NCBI RefSeq assembly: GCF_019285775.1
Contig: NZ_CP079105.1
Location: 2,604,001-2,668,000, forward strand
DNA length: 64,000 bases
From: Skermania piniformis
Lineage (GTDB): Bacteria > Actinomycetota > Actinomycetes > Mycobacteriales > Mycobacteriaceae
Direction of reading: 5' to 3'
Under the pieces are notes generated by a model. The model made no database searches and was not told the origin of the DNA. It worked only from the letters and a program-made list of their open reading frames with translations. This document shows positions 30,318-40,767 of the stretch, piece by piece (within the stretch, counting starts at the first letter, position 1; every line of letters begins with the position of its first letter). The position numbers were made by a program, and so were the translations under genes.

Positions 30318-30707
30318 GTGAGCGACCGTAATGTGCTGGGCGGCCCACTCCAAGAGTGCGGCGCCGATCCGATCACCGGCTTCTACCGGGACGGCTGCTG
30401 CAGCACCGGGCCGGAAGACCTCGGCTCACACACCGTGTGCACCGTGGTCACCGCCGAATTCCTCGACCATCAAGCCTCGATCGGAAGCGACCTCAAGACC
30501 CCTCGCCCGGACAACAACTTTCCCGGCTTGCAGCCCGGTGACCGCTGGTGCGTCGTCGCAGTGCGCTGGCTGCATGCCTACGAGGACGGCGCAGCAGCGC
30601 CGGTCGTGCTCGCCGCCACCCATGAAGAAGCTCTGGAGGTCGTTCCGATCGAGACGCTCCGCAAGTACGCCGTCGATGTGCCCGACGACGCCAGCGAGCT
30701 GATGTAG
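30318..30707 (+). CDS. DUF2237 family protein
   Basis: 129 residues, VSDRNVLGGPLQECG, then DPITGFYRDGCCSTGPEDLG, HTVCTVVTAEFLDH, FPGLQPGDRWCVVAVRWL and ATHEEALEVVP. All are hallmarks of DUF2237, a small family with conserved cysteines and no known function. GTG 30318 matches the family start; ATG 30300 would add six residues. The stop is 2 bp before the PIG-L deacetylase start, so the two are likely one transcript. Confidence 0.9.
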   Translation: MSDRNVLGGPLQECGADPITGFYRDGCCSTGPEDLGSHTVCTVVTAEFLDHQASIGSDLKTPRPDNNFPGLQPGDRWCVVAVRWLHAYEDGAAAPVVLAATHEEALEVVPIETLRKYAVDVPDDASELM

Positions 30708-30709
30708 CG

Positions 30710-31468
30710 GTGCCCGAGCACAACGGCTCCGAGCTGCTCCCGGCGCTACCCGACGCCGACTGGCGGCGCGTACTGTGCGTCGTCGCGCACCCGGACGACA
30801 TGGAGTACGGCGCGTCGGCGGCCGTGGCCACCTGGACCGCCCGCGGGATCGAGGTGGCGTACCTGCTGCTCACCGCCGGGGAAGCCGGCATGGCCGATCC
30901 CCCGGAAACCGTCGGTCCGTTGCGCGAGCGCGAGCAGCGACAAGCCTGTGCCCAGGTCGGCGTGCGGTACCTCACCGTCCTGCGGCACCCCGACGGGATG
31001 TTGGAACCCGGGTTGCCGCTGCGTCGCGACGTCGCGCGGGAGGTCCGCCGATTCCGCCCGGACGCCGTGCTGACCGCAGCGTTCGGCGTCGAGGCATACG
31101 GCGGGCTGAACCAGGCCGATCATCGGGCCGCCGGCCGGTCGGCGGTGGACGGCACCCGCGACGCGGACAACCGGTGGGTGTTCCGCGAACTCGCCGAAAC
31201 CGAGAACCTGCCGCCCTGGCACACGCGCTGGCTGCTGGTGACCGGCGACGACCGGCCTACCCACGCACTCGCGGTGACCGAACCGGCCGTGCAGGCCGGT
31301 ATCGCCTCGCTGCGCAGTCACGCCGCCTACCTGAGCAACCTCCCGCACCACCCGGATCCCGGCGAACTGATCTCCGGAATCCTGCGGCGCGGCGGCGCGG
31401 CCGCCGGTACCGAGTACGCTGCGCTGTTTCGGGCCTTCGACCTGGGCGGGCTCGCCGGCAACGACTGA
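30710..31468 (+). CDS. PIG-L family zinc deacetylase (MshB/Mca-like)
   Basis: 252 residues. The zinc site is AHPDDMEYG (His-x-x-Asp-Asp) with the distal histidine in NQADHRAAG. Family members deacetylate N-acetylglucosaminyl groups, including MshB and Mca in mycothiol metabolism. Sequence alone does not settle the substrate, and the divergence from MshB suggests another. It starts at GTG 30710 and ends 19 bp from convergent smc. Confidence 0.85.
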   Translation: MPEHNGSELLPALPDADWRRVLCVVAHPDDMEYGASAAVATWTARGIEVAYLLLTAGEAGMADPPETVGPLREREQRQACAQVGVRYLTVLRHPDGMLEPGLPLRRDVAREVRRFRPDAVLTAAFGVEAYGGLNQADHRAAGRSAVDGTRDADNRWVFRELAETENLPPWHTRWLLVTGDDRPTHALAVTEPAVQAGIASLRSHAAYLSNLPHHPDPGELISGILRRGGAAAGTEYAALFRAFDLGGLAGND

Positions 31469-31487
31469 ATCGGCGCCCCAGACCGGG

Positions 31488-34400
31488 TCAGCCGGCCGCC
31501 GCGGTCAGGTCGGTGCCGCGCATGCGCTGCGAAATCACCTGAGTGATCCCGTCCCCGCGCATGCTCACCCCGTACAACGCGTCCGCGACCTCCATGGTCG
31601 GCTTCTGGTGGGTGATCACGATCAGCTGACTGGTCTGGCGCAGCTGCTCGAACAAGGTGATCAGCCGACGCAGGTTGGTGTCGTCCAGAGCTGCTTCGAC
31701 TTCGTCCATCACGTAGAACGGCGACGGCCGGGCCCGGAAGATCGCCACCAACAGCGCCACCGCAGTAAGCGACTTCTCCCCGCCGGACAGCAGCGACAGT
31801 CGCTTGATCTTCTTCCCGGGCGGCCGGGCCTCGACCTCGATTCCGGTGGTGAGCAGGTCGGCCGGGTCGGTCAACAGCAGCCGTCCGGCGCCGCCCGGAA
31901 ACAACGTCGCGAAAACCTGCTCGAACTCGCGCTCGACATCGGCGTAGGCCTCGGTGAACACCTGCAGGATTCGCGCGTCCACCTCGTCGACCACCTCCAG
32001 CAAGGCGGCACGGGCGTTGCGTACATCCTCGAGCTGGGTGGACAGGAAGGTGTAGCGCTCCTCCAGCGCCGCAAACTCCTCCAGCGCCAGCGGATTCACC
32101 CGGCCCAGGGTCGTCAGATCGCGTTCGGCGCGTTTGGCCCGACGCTGCTGGGTATCCCGGTCGTAGGGCTGGGGTGCAGGCGCCACCACCTGCTCCCCGC
32201 GGTCACGGGCCTGCTCGAACTCGGCGAGTTCCGCTGCGGACGGCGGCAGCGGCACGTCCGGACCGTACTCGGCGATCAGATCGTCCAGGCCGATGCCGAA
32301 CTGGTCGGCGATGGTCTGCTCGAGCTGTTCGATCCGCAACGCCACCTGGGCCCGGGCCACCTCGTCGCGATGTACCGCATCGGTCAGCCGCGCCGACTCC
32401 GCGGTCAGCGTACGGACCTGTTCCTTGATGTACTCCAACTGCTCGGCACACTCCGAACGCCGCCGAACCAGCTCGTCCCGACGCGATTCGGCTTCGGCGA
32501 TCACCCGGTCCAGGTGTTCGACCACCCGCTGTCCCGCCGCCGCGACCGCGACGGCCACCGCCGCCGCCCCGATCCGGGCGGCGGCCGCGCGTTCCGCCCG
32601 CGCCCGCGCCTCGCGTTCGGCCCGGGCGGCGCGGCGCAGCCCGTCGGCCTTGCCCCGCACCGACTCGGCCCGTTCTTCGGCGGTCCGCACCGCCAACCGC
32701 GCCTCCACCTCGACCGCCCGGACCTGTGCGAGCGCCTCGGCGGCCGCCTCGCGATCGCGCGCGTGCAGGTCCGCGCCGGACTCGCCGTCGTCGGTGTCGC
32801 CGTGCTCGAGTTCGGCGATCCGCAGCCGCTCTTCCAGGTCGCCGAGCTCGGCCAGAGTCCGAGCCCGACCGTGCTCGGCGGCGCCGCGCTGCTCGGCCAA
32901 CCGATCCAGCTCGGCGCGAGCGACCCGGGCGGCCTGGCCGAGCCGGCCCAATTGCTCGTAGACCGCGGCGACCGCCCGGTCCGATTCGTGTAACGCACTC
33001 AGCGCATGCTCGGCGGCGTCTTTGCGGTCGTGCTGCTCGGCCAGGGCGCCGGACAGCGCGGCGGTCAGTTCGTCCGCGCGCCGCCGGGCGGCGGCGAGTT
33101 CGGTCGTGGCGGTATCGATCGCCGCCTGCACCTCGAGCCGGCTGCGCGCCCGCCCGGTACCGCCGCTGATCCAGCCGGGCCCGACCAGGTCGCCGGTCGT
33201 GGTCACCACCCGGAGCTGCGGCACCTGCTGCACCAGCGCGAGCCCGGCGGCGACGGTCTCCACGACGACGGTGCTACCGAGCAGCGCGGTCAGCGCGCCG
33301 CGTAGGTCGGCCGGGCAGTCCACCAGATCCAGCAACCGCCGGGCGCCGGCAGGTAACGGTGCGGGCGTCGCCGCGCCGACCGGGACGTCGCCGAAGACGA
33401 GCACGGCTCGCCCCGCGTCGGCGGCATGCAGTGCGGCCAGCGCGTCGCGCGCCGCCGCCGGCGATTCGAGCGCAACCGCGTCGGCCGCCGGGCCCAGCGC
33501 GGCCGCGACCGCGACCTCGTACCCGGCCTGCACGGTGAGCAGCCCGGCCAACGCGCCGCGCAATCCGGTGGGCCCGCGGTCGAGCAGCCACGCGCTGCCG
33601 TCTTTCCCGGGCAAGCCCATCCGAAGCGCCTCGATCCGCGCCGCCAGCGAGGCGACCTGTTCGCCGGACTCACGTTCGGCTGCCCGCAACTCTTCGACCC
33701 GCCGATCTGCGCCGGCCAAGGCGGCCACCGCATGCTCATGCTGGGTATCCAGACCCAGCTCGCCGGCATCCAGTTCGCCGAGCTGCACCTGCGCGGTCTC
33801 GAACTCGGTCTGCGCGGCGTCGCCGCGGTCGCGCGCGTCGGCGATCGCCCCGGACAGTCGGGTCACCTCCGCGTCGACCGACTGCGCCCGGATACGCAAG
33901 GTATCCACCTTGCCGGACAACCGGGCCAGGCCCTCCCGCCGGTCGGCGATCGCCCGGACCGCCGCCAGATGGGCCCGCTCGGCCGCCGCGGCCGCCCGTT
34001 CCCGCTCGTCGAGCTGTTCCTGCGCCGCCTCCAGCACCGCCGCCGCCGCCTCGACCCCGGCCCGCAGTTCGGCCTCCTCGTCGGCTACCCGGTCCGCCTC
34101 GGCATCCAGCTGATCCGGGTCGCGTCCGGTCTCGCGCACCGGCATCGTGTCCAGGTGCCGGGCCCGTTCGGTGGCGATCCGGATCGTCGCGCTCACCCGC
34201 TCGGCCAGCGCAGACAACCGAAACCAGCTCTGCCCGGCCGCGTCGGCAGCAGGGGTGAGCTGGGCGATCGCATGCTCCTGCTCGGCGAGCACGGCACTGG
34301 CTGCCGCGAGCTCGACCCCGACGGTCAGCTGCTGTTCCCGGACCAGCGCCTCGTGACTGTCCTGATCGGCGAGTTCGGTGCGACGTTGCACCAGATCGTC

Positions 34401-35093
34401 GGCGGCGAGCCGAAGTCGGGCGTCGCGCAGGTCGGCCTGGACGGTCTGCGCCCGCCGGGCCACCTCGGCCTGGCGGCCCAACGGCTTGAGTTGGCGACGC
34501 AGTTCTGCAGTCAGGTCGCTCAGCCGGGCCAGGTTGGTCTGCATCGCATCCAGCTTGCGGACCGCTTTCTCCCGCCGCTTGCGGTGCTTGAGCACCCCGG
34601 CGGCTTCCTCGATGAACGCGCGCCGGTCTTCCGGCTTGGACTCCAGAATCGCCGCCAGCCGACCTTGCCCGACGATGACGTGCATCTCGCGGCCGATCCC
34701 CGAATCGGAGAGCAGCTCCTGCACGTCCAGCAACCGGCAGGTGCTCCCGTTGATCTCGTATTCACCGGCTCCGTCGCGAAACATCCGCCGGGTGATCGAC
34801 ACCTCGGCATACTCGATCGGCAACGCGCCGTCGGAGTTGTCGATGGTCAGCGTCACCTCGGCCCGGCCCAACGGCGCCCGGCCGGAGGTTCCGGCAAAGA
34901 TGACGTCTTCCATCTTGCCGCCGCGCAGCGCCTTGGCGCCCTGCTCCCCCATCACCCAGGTCAGCGCATCGACCACGTTCGACTTCCCGGATCCGTTCGG
35001 CCCGACCACACAGGTGATGCCGGGCTCGAACCGGAGAGTCGTCGCCGAGGCGAAGGACTTGAAGCCCTTCAACGTCAGACTCTTCAGGTGCAT
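31488..35093 (-). CDS. smc: Chromosome segregation protein SMC
   Basis: A full-length 1201-residue SMC ATPase. The N-terminal head has GPNGSGKSN; two long Ala/Glu/Arg-rich coiled coils flank a hinge (about 510-650). The C-terminal head has [14 protein letters not shown] and the Walker [14 protein letters not shown]. It compacts and aligns chromosome arms with ScpAB. ATG 35093 begins [15 protein letters not shown]. In M. tuberculosis it lies beside ftsY; here two plus-strand genes intervene. Confidence 0.97.
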   Translation of the reverse strand: MHLKSLTLKGFKSFASATTLRFEPGITCVVGPNGSGKSNVVDALTWVMGEQGAKALRGGKMEDVIFAGTSGRAPLGRAEVTLTIDNSDGALPIEYAEVSITRRMFRDGAGEYEINGSTCRLLDVQELLSDSGIGREMHVIVGQGRLAAILESKPEDRRAFIEEAAGVLKHRKRREKAVRKLDAMQTNLARLSDLTAELRRQLKPLGRQAEVARRAQTVQADLRDARLRLAADDLVQRRTELADQDSHEALVREQQLTVGVELAAASAVLAEQEHAIAQLTPAADAAGQSWFRLSALAERVSATIRIATERARHLDTMPVRETGRDPDQLDAEADRVADEEAELRAGVEAAAAVLEAAQEQLDERERAAAAAERAHLAAVRAIADRREGLARLSGKVDTLRIRAQSVDAEVTRLSGAIADARDRGDAAQTEFETAQVQLGELDAGELGLDTQHEHAVAALAGADRRVEELRAAERESGEQVASLAARIEALRMGLPGKDGSAWLLDRGPTGLRGALAGLLTVQAGYEVAVAAALGPAADAVALESPAAARDALAALHAADAGRAVLVFGDVPVGAATPAPLPAGARRLLDLVDCPADLRGALTALLGSTVVVETVAAGLALVQQVPQLRVVTTTGDLVGPGWISGGTGRARSRLEVQAAIDTATTELAAARRRADELTAALSGALAEQHDRKDAAEHALSALHESDRAVAAVYEQLGRLGQAARVARAELDRLAEQRGAAEHGRARTLAELGDLEERLRIAELEHGDTDDGESGADLHARDREAAAEALAQVRAVEVEARLAVRTAEERAESVRGKADGLRRAARAEREARARAERAAAARIGAAAVAVAVAAAGQRVVEHLDRVIAEAESRRDELVRRRSECAEQLEYIKEQVRTLTAESARLTDAVHRDEVARAQVALRIEQLEQTIADQFGIGLDDLIAEYGPDVPLPPSAAELAEFEQARDRGEQVVAPAPQPYDRDTQQRRAKRAERDLTTLGRVNPLALEEFAALEERYTFLSTQLEDVRNARAALLEVVDEVDARILQVFTEAYADVEREFEQVFATLFPGGAGRLLLTDPADLLTTGIEVEARPPGKKIKRLSLLSGGEKSLTAVALLVAIFRARPSPFYVMDEVEAALDDTNLRRLITLFEQLRQTSQLIVITHQKPTMEVADALYGVSMRGDGITQVISQRMRGTDLTAAAG

Positions 35094-35295
35094 GGTTTGC
35101 CCAGCGTACCGGCCCCGTCCGGGACTCAGGGCACCACGATCAACTCAGGGCCCACGAGCAACGGGATCCACCCTGGCGAGTCTCCTCGTCGAGCTGCTGT
35201 GGTCGAGCCGCCGACGAGATCACCTCCGCTTGGCGGTCGGTAACGGTAAACCGCTGTTATCCACGGTAACCCGGTTCTCGGCGGCCGCCCACGCC

Positions 35296-35301
35296 TAGGC
35301 T
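35296..35301 (+). promoter_or_regulatory. Possible -10 element of a leaderless permease mRNA
   Basis: TAGGCT ends 6 bp before the GTG start of the permease, and there is no ribosome site. This is the spacing expected if transcription begins at the start codon. No clear -35 was found. Confidence 0.35.
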
Positions 35302-35307
35302 CTGACA

Positions 35308-36816
35308 GTGAGTTCTCCTGCAGCATCTGCTCCTGATCGACCCCCGGTCCGATTACGTGCCGGCGCACTGTCGCTGACCGCCAGCGTGGTGATCGGGGTG
35401 GCCTCGGCCGGTCCCGCCTACAGTCTCACCGCCACACTCGGATTGGTCGTTCTCGCGGTCGGATGGCAGGCGCCGATCGTCGCGCTCCTCGCGTTCGTGC
35501 CGATGCTGCTGGTGGCGATCGCCTACCGGGAACTCAATGCCGCCGAACCGGACCCGGGCACCACCTTCGTCTGGGCGACCCGAGCCTTCGGTCCGCTGGT
35601 CGGCTGGCTCAACGGCTGGGCGATCGTGATCGCCGATCTCCTGGTAATGGCCAGCCTCGCACAGGTTTCGGCACAGTACACGTTCTTGTTCTGCGGCGCA
35701 GACGGCATCGGCTCGCGCCCCGACGATCCGCGGGTGCTGCTGCTCGGCCTGGGCTACATCGTCGCGATGACCTGGGTGGCCGTCCGCGGCATCACCCTGT
35801 CCGCGCGCCTGCAGGCGGTGCTGCTCACCGTCGAGTTCGTCATGCTGGTGGTGTTCGCCGTCGTCGCACTGATCCGGGTGGCACTCGGCGACGGTACGGC
35901 CACCCCCGAGCTGTCCTGGTTCAACCCGCTCGCGATCGGTTCGTTCTCCACGTTCGTCGACGCCCTCCTGCTGATGGTCTTCATCTACTGGGGATGGGAT
36001 TCGGTGATGTCGACGAACGAGGAGACCAAGGACCCGCGGCGCACGCCGGGCCGGTCCGCGATAATCGCCACGATCACCTTGGTCGGGCTGTACGTGTTGG
36101 TCACCGTCGCGGCCCAGGCCTTCGCCGGGATCGGTACCGACAGTGGTGGGTTGGCCGACCCGGAACACGTGGACGACATTCTCGGGGCACTCGGCTCGGC
36201 GGTCTTCGGCGACAGCACGATCGGCACGATCGCGGTCCATCTGCTGCTGCTCATGGTGCTGACTTCCGCCGCCGCGTCGACCCAGACCACAATTCTGCCG
36301 ACCTCGCGTACCACGTACTCGATGGCGTTACACGGCGCGCTACCGGCTCGATACGGCGCGGTCGACCCGCGTTACCGCACGCCGGTGGTGTCGACGGTGG
36401 TATTCGGCGTCGCGTCGATCCTGCTGTACCTGGTGCTCAGCGCGCTGTCCGGGCGCTGGGGTTCGACCGAATCCCCGATCGTCGACGCGGTGAGCGCATG
36501 CGGAATCGGGATCGGAATCTACTACGGCTGTACCGGTCTGGCCTGTGCGTGGCTGTACCGGAATCGGCTGCGGGACAGCGTCCGCGATTTCCTGATGCGC
36601 GGCCTGCTGCCGACCTTGGGCGGGGCGATGCTGCTGTTTGCCGCCGGTTGGACGGCGGTCACCGAGTGGCCGTCACCGGTCTTCCTCCTCGGCGTCGGCG
36701 GCATGCTCGCCGGGCTACCGATCTATTTCCGGCTGAGCCGGACGATGCCGCCGTACTTCCGGGGCGAGACGTTGGCTCGGCAGCTGCCCGGCCCGGCGGA
36801 AGCGGTCAGAGAATAG
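35308..36816 (+). CDS. APC-superfamily amino acid/polyamine permease
   Basis: 502 residues with about 12 hydrophobic segments. The first helix has the APC unwound-region motif GVASAGPAYSLTA, and a later loop has the family-typical STNEETKDPRRTPGRS. Amino acid or polyamine uptake is likely; specificity is not readable. The start is GTG 35308. The 3' end overlaps the convergent DUF350 gene by 11 bp. It adjoins a glutathionylspermidine-synthase-like module, so a polyamine-related substrate is possible but unproven. Confidence 0.88.
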   Translation: MSSPAASAPDRPPVRLRAGALSLTASVVIGVASAGPAYSLTATLGLVVLAVGWQAPIVALLAFVPMLLVAIAYRELNAAEPDPGTTFVWATRAFGPLVGWLNGWAIVIADLLVMASLAQVSAQYTFLFCGADGIGSRPDDPRVLLLGLGYIVAMTWVAVRGITLSARLQAVLLTVEFVMLVVFAVVALIRVALGDGTATPELSWFNPLAIGSFSTFVDALLLMVFIYWGWDSVMSTNEETKDPRRTPGRSAIIATITLVGLYVLVTVAAQAFAGIGTDSGGLADPEHVDDILGALGSAVFGDSTIGTIAVHLLLLMVLTSAAASTQTTILPTSRTTYSMALHGALPARYGAVDPRYRTPVVSTVVFGVASILLYLVLSALSGRWGSTESPIVDAVSACGIGIGIYYGCTGLACAWLYRNRLRDSVRDFLMRGLLPTLGGAMLLFAAGWTAVTEWPSPVFLLGVGGMLAGLPIYFRLSRTMPPYFRGETLARQLPGPAEAVRE

Positions 36817-37255
36817 CGAACGCCACCACCATGCCGACGGCGAAGTGCGCGGCGGCGACCACCAACACCTCCGGCACAAAGCCGGGCGAGTCGAGCACAG
36901 CGCCGATATCGATCCGGGTGACCCGTTCGATCACCCGGACCGACAACACCTGCGCGAAGATCCCGACCAGGCCGTAGACGGCGGCGGCGATCAGCCCCTC
37001 CGCCAGCCGGCCGGACGAGGCGTAGATCGCCAGCACGACGATGAACGCCATGCTGAGCATGCCGGCCGCCGTGACCACGGTGGCGTTGGGTCGGCCGGCC
37101 CGGATCAGCTCCCCCAGCTTCCCGGGTGTGGTCAGGTCGATCGCGTAGAAGCCGACGATCATCAGGGCCAAGCCGAGCAGTGCGTACAGCGCGATCGCGC
37201 CGACGCCGTGGCCGAGTGAGTTCCAGTAGCCGGACTCGAGCGCCAGCGCGGTCAT
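36806..37255 (-). CDS. DUF350 membrane protein (YjfL-like)
   Basis: 149 residues, four predicted transmembrane helices arranged as two DUF350 repeats: VGAIALYALLGLALMIVGFY with FYAIDLTTPGKL, then LIAAAVYGLVGIFAQVLS. ATG 37255 has an AGGAGAG ribosome site. It lies 26 bp after the glutathionylspermidine-synthase-like gene. YjfL, YjfC and YjfM are grouped likewise in Escherichia coli. Molecular function is unknown. Confidence 0.85.
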   Translation of the reverse strand: MTALALESGYWNSLGHGVGAIALYALLGLALMIVGFYAIDLTTPGKLGELIRAGRPNATVVTAAGMLSMAFIVVLAIYASSGRLAEGLIAAAVYGLVGIFAQVLSVRVIERVTRIDIGAVLDSPGFVPEVLVVAAAHFAVGMVVAFAIL

Positions 37256-37281
37256 GTGCTCTCCTATCGGGTACGTCTTCG

Positions 37282-38451
37282 TCAGTTCGAATCGGGTATC
37301 CGGTGCGGGACGAACGCCGCGCCGTCGTCGGTGATCGGTCCGGCCGTCTCGCGAATTCCGAGACCGGCCGCGCTGCCGTCGACCAGCCAGGCGCCCAGAC
37401 ATGGGCGCATGCCGTCGAATTCGGGTAACGGCGCGAGCAGCTGGTACACATACCCCTCGGCGCCGTAGACCCCGCCGGTGGCGGTCTCCAGGCCGGCTCC
37501 GACGATGGTCATGTTCGCGCCCTCCCGCCCCAGCTTCGGTTTGCGGATGTATTCGGTCAGCTCGTGCGGATCATCGAGGTAGGCGGGCAACAGGTTCGGG
37601 TGCCCCGGGTACATCTCCCAGAGCACGGCGAGGATGGCCTTGTTGGACAACAACGTCTTCCACAACGGCTCGACCCACATGGTCTGCGGCAGGCCGGCCA
37701 CGACGCGCTTGCCGAACTCGTCGTCGAGCACCCATTCCCAGGGATACAGCTTGAAGATCGCCGAGATCGGCGCCTCGGCCAGATCGACGAAGCGCGCCAG
37801 CTCGGTGTCGTAGCCGATCTCCTCGATCGCCAACGCGACGGTGTCGAACCCGGCTTCGGCCGCGGTCTCCTGCAGATACGCACAGGTCACCGCGTCCTCG
37901 CCGGAGCCGTCTGCCGACGACCAGGTGAAGTGCAGCTCCGGCCCGGGCAACACCTCGCGCAGCTCCGCCCAGCGCGCAACCAACTTCTCGTGCAGCGAGT
38001 TCCATTGGTCGTCGGCCGGGAACACCTCGGTCAGCCAGTGCCACTGCAACACCGCGGCCTCCAGCAGCGAGGTCGGGGTATCGGCGTTGTACTCCAACAA
38101 TTTCGCCGGTCCGCGGGCGTCGTAGCGTAGGTCGAACCGGCCGTACACGGCCGGGTCGCCACGCGCCCAGGACCGTCCGATGGGCTCCCAACTCCATTCC
38201 GGCAAGCCGAAATCCCGATATCGCTCGGTTCGGATCACCTGCTCCACCGCGCGTAAACACATCACGTGCAACAGCTCGACGTCCGCTTCGAGCGCAAGGA
38301 TCTCGTCGAGCTCGAACTCGTAGTGCACCGACTCGTCCCAGTAGGGCCGGGGATTGCCTGACGCGTCCCGGCCCGGGCTGCCGTACACCAACCCCTGCGC
38401 TTCGACCGTGCGTTGCCAGCCGGGGCGCGGGGCGCTCCGCACCCGCTTCAC
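37282..38451 (-). CDS. Glutathionylspermidine synthase-like ATP-grasp ligase (YgiC/YjfC type)
   Basis: 389 residues matching the C-terminal synthetase half of Gsp. Landmarks are GRFDLRYDARGPAKLLEYN, ADTPTSLLEAA, the LYPWEW segment and KPKLGREGANM near the nucleotide site. The amidase half is absent, as in YgiC and YjfC. Such enzymes form amide bonds using ATP. Actinobacteria do not normally make glutathione, so the substrate is probably a peptide, a polyamine or a protein tail. It starts at GTG 38451, between the YgiB-like and DUF350 genes with gaps of 18 and 26 bp. Confidence 0.88.
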   Translation of the reverse strand: MKRVRSAPRPGWQRTVEAQGLVYGSPGRDASGNPRPYWDESVHYEFELDEILALEADVELLHVMCLRAVEQVIRTERYRDFGLPEWSWEPIGRSWARGDPAVYGRFDLRYDARGPAKLLEYNADTPTSLLEAAVLQWHWLTEVFPADDQWNSLHEKLVARWAELREVLPGPELHFTWSSADGSGEDAVTCAYLQETAAEAGFDTVALAIEEIGYDTELARFVDLAEAPISAIFKLYPWEWVLDDEFGKRVVAGLPQTMWVEPLWKTLLSNKAILAVLWEMYPGHPNLLPAYLDDPHELTEYIRKPKLGREGANMTIVGAGLETATGGVYGAEGYVYQLLAPLPEFDGMRPCLGAWLVDGSAAGLGIRETAGPITDDGAAFVPHRIPDSN

Positions 38452-38469
38452 CGGGCCACCGTCGTCGGA

Positions 38470-39039
38470 TCAGGAACCACTGCTGCTGCCGCCGCTCTTG
38501 CTGCCCAACCCACCGCGTTGGATCGTGCTACCCGACTTGGTGGTCACCGTGGCGCCTTTCGGCAACACGGTGGTGCCGCCACGGGGTGCCTGGCCGACGG
38601 TGCCGGTCCCGCCGTAGTAATAGCGGTACTGATGGCCGCCGAGGATGAAGATGCCGCCGACCCCGGGCGTGCCGCGCGCGCAGTAGTCGTCGTCGACGAC
38701 CTGCTGCACACCGTTCTCGTCGATGATGCAGTGCGCGGTCACGTCGTCGTTGGAGGACGACAACGCCCGATAACCGACCGCGACGAGCGCGACCACGCCG
38801 ACGACCGCGGCACCACCCATCAGTCGCCGGTTACGGGTCCGGCGCCGAGCCGCCGCGGCCTCCTCCGCCTGCTGCGCTTCGGCAGCGTGCCGTCTGGCCT
38901 TGTCCCGGGCGCGCGCTTCGGCGACCGTCGGCGGTCGGGGCTGGGTGACGCCGGGCTCCTGGCGGCGAATGCTGCCGGCCGGTCGATCCGGCTGCGACGG
39001 ATCCGGTCCGCCCGCTTCCGGGTCGGTTGATTCGGTCAC
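38470..39039 (-). CDS. Membrane-anchored YgiB/YjfM-like small protein
   Basis: 189 residues: an acidic/proline N-terminus (1-40), a charged helix of Ala/Arg/Glu (41-70), one transmembrane helix ([18 protein letters not shown]), then an exported part with a cysteine pair (HCIIDENG ... DDDYC), a Tyr/Gly stretch and a Gly/Ser C-terminal tail ending SGGSSSGS. The cysteine pair and the position beside a YjfC-like ligase suggest a DUF1190-type partner; this is tentative. GTG 39039 overlaps the acylphosphatase stop (GTGA) and has GAGGAG upstream. The flexible tail could be the ligase target. Confidence 0.7.
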   Translation of the reverse strand: MTESTDPEAGGPDPSQPDRPAGSIRRQEPGVTQPRPPTVAEARARDKARRHAAEAQQAEEAAAARRRTRNRRLMGGAAVVGVVALVAVGYRALSSSNDDVTAHCIIDENGVQQVVDDDYCARGTPGVGGIFILGGHQYRYYYGGTGTVGQAPRGGTTVLPKGATVTTKSGSTIQRGGLGSKSGGSSSGS

Positions 39040-39329
39040 CCACGCTCCTCGAATCCGATCGACTCTCCGCGTGCCGTGCTCCAGCCCGGCACCACCCGGT
39101 CGACTCGGCCGGGCGTCGTCGACGAGCTGAGCAGGTCCAGCAACCGGTCGCACTCGGACCGTGGGCCTTCGGCAACCACGTGCACCCGGCCGTCGCGCAG
39201 ATTCGCTGCGTATCCGGTGAGTCCGAGTTCGAGGGCGCGACAGCGGGTCCACCAGCGGAACCCGACACCTTGGACGTGCCCGTGCACCCACGCGTCCAGC
39301 CGAACCGGCTCGCTCACCTGCACCGGCAC
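39036..39329 (-). CDS. acyP: Acylphosphatase
   Basis: 97 residues. [13 protein letters not shown] carries the catalytic arginine and phosphate cradle, and [16 protein letters not shown] the catalytic asparagine. It hydrolyses acyl phosphates. Three in-frame GTG codons (39329, 39323, 39317) can serve as start. Only 1 bp separates it from osmC upstream. In M. tuberculosis acyP lies next to smc; here four genes have come between. Confidence 0.93.
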   Translation of the reverse strand: MPVQVSEPVRLDAWVHGHVQGVGFRWWTRCRALELGLTGYAANLRDGRVHVVAEGPRSECDRLLDLLSSSTTPGRVDRVVPGWSTARGESIGFEERG

Positions 39330-39330
39330 C

Positions 39331-39741
39331 TCACCCGTCGATCTGGAACGACAGGTCCACCGTCGTCCCGGCCTGCAGCGTACGGCCGACCGTGCACACT
39401 CGGTCGATCGCCCGCTGCACCGTCGTGATCAGCCGATCTTGGGCCGCTCGGTCGAGCTCGCTCAGGTCCAGCTCGAAGGTTTCGCTCAGCTGCGGGTACA
39501 CCTCGTTCTCCCGATCCGCGGCGCCGGACACTCGGATGGTGACGTCGTAGTTCTCCCCCAACCGTCGGGCCAACGGCAGGTCCGAGCTCATTCCCGAGCA
39601 CGCGGCCAACGCAATCTTCAGCAGCTCGCCGGGCGTGAAGACCCCAGCCACGCTCTCCGATCCAACCAGCACCTGCGCGCCGCGCGAACTGCGGCCGGTG
39701 TAGCGGCGGGTCCCCGTGCGTTCCACCCAGAGTTCGGTCAT
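39331..39741 (-). CDS. OsmC-family peroxiredoxin-like protein
   Basis: 136 residues with the OsmC/YhfA fold. One cysteine is in the conserved ALAACSGM helix; the second redox cysteine is probably that in [10 protein letters not shown]. It matches Rv2923c in the smc-mutM cluster. Organic peroxide reduction is the family role. Confidence 0.85.
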   Translation of the reverse strand: MTELWVERTGTRRYTGRSSRGAQVLVGSESVAGVFTPGELLKIALAACSGMSSDLPLARRLGENYDVTIRVSGAADRENEVYPQLSETFELDLSELDRAAQDRLITTVQRAIDRVCTVGRTLQAGTTVDLSFQIDG

Positions 39742-39750
39742 CCTGCGATC

Positions 39751-40761
39751 CTATTCGGCGCACCAAGTCAGCAACTGCGCCACCGGCCAGGTGTTGATCA
39801 CCCGATCTGCCGGCACGCCGTTGGCCACCGCCCGAGCACAACCGTAGCCCTGCCAGTCCAGTTGTCCCGGGGCGTGAGCGTCGGTGTCGATGCTGAAGTA
39901 GCAGCCGGTATCGATCGCCAGCCGGATCAGTCGGCTCGGTGGGTCGCGCCGCTCCGGCCGGCAGTTGATCTCTACCGCGGTCCCGAACTGCCGGCACGCC
40001 TCGAACACCACCGCCGCGTCGAAACTCGACTCCGGCCGGGTCCCCCGGCCGCCTTCGACCAGCCGTCCCGTGCAGTGCCCGAGCACGTCGACGTGTGGGT
40101 TCGCCACCGCGTACACCATCCGGCGGGTCATCGTCTCGGCATCGGCGCGCAGCTGCGAATGCACGCTGGCTACCACCACATCCAGGTCGGCCAGCAGGTC
40201 GGCATCCTGATCGAGCGCACCGTCGTCGAGGATGTCGACCTCTATTCCGGTCAGCACCCGAAACGGCGCCAACTCGCGGTTCAGCTCGGCGATCACGTCC
40301 AGCTGGGCCCGCAGCCGCTGCGCGGACAGCCCGTTCGCCACCGTCAGTCGCGGCGAATGATCGGTGAGCGCGCAGTATTCGTGCCCGAGCCGGACCGCGG
40401 TCCGCATCATCTCGGCGATCGGGCTGCCGCCGTCCGACCAGTCCGAATGGGTGTGCAGGTCACCGCGCAGGCGGTCACGCAACGGCGCACCCTCGGCGCC
40501 GATCGGTGCGGCCTGCTCGATCAGTTCGGTCAAGTAGGGGGGCGTCTGCCCGGCCACCGCAGCGGCGATCACCGCCGCCGTCTTGGGACCGATCCCGGTC
40601 AGCTCGGTCCAGGTGCCGGCCCGCGCATGGGCGGCCCGTTCGGCCGGGTCCAGCCGCTCGACGAGATCCGCGGCCCGCCGATAGGCACGCACCCGATGCG
40701 TCTGCGCGCGAGAGCGTTCCAGCCAGAAGCCGACCTCCCGCAGCGCGGCGACGGGATCCAC
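39751..40761 (-). CDS. PHP-domain metal-dependent hydrolase with N-terminal HhH region
   Basis: 336 residues. An N-terminal region resembles the 8-kDa/helix-hairpin-helix part of family X polymerases (RRAADLVERLD, TELTGIGPKTAAVI). A PHP domain follows with GDLHTHSDWSDG, ALTDHS, ASVHSQL, DVLGHCTGRL and SIDTDAHAPG metal-ligand motifs. The nucleotidyltransferase core of PolX is missing. Activity may be a phosphatase or 3'-5' exonuclease. It lies between the RibD-like and osmC genes with gaps of 6 and 9 bp. Confidence 0.85.
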   Translation of the reverse strand: MDPVAALREVGFWLERSRAQTHRVRAYRRAADLVERLDPAERAAHARAGTWTELTGIGPKTAAVIAAAVAGQTPPYLTELIEQAAPIGAEGAPLRDRLRGDLHTHSDWSDGGSPIAEMMRTAVRLGHEYCALTDHSPRLTVANGLSAQRLRAQLDVIAELNRELAPFRVLTGIEVDILDDGALDQDADLLADLDVVVASVHSQLRADAETMTRRMVYAVANPHVDVLGHCTGRLVEGGRGTRPESSFDAAVVFEACRQFGTAVEINCRPERRDPPSRLIRLAIDTGCYFSIDTDAHAPGQLDWQGYGCARAVANGVPADRVINTWPVAQLLTWCAE

Positions 40762-40767
40762 CGCGGC

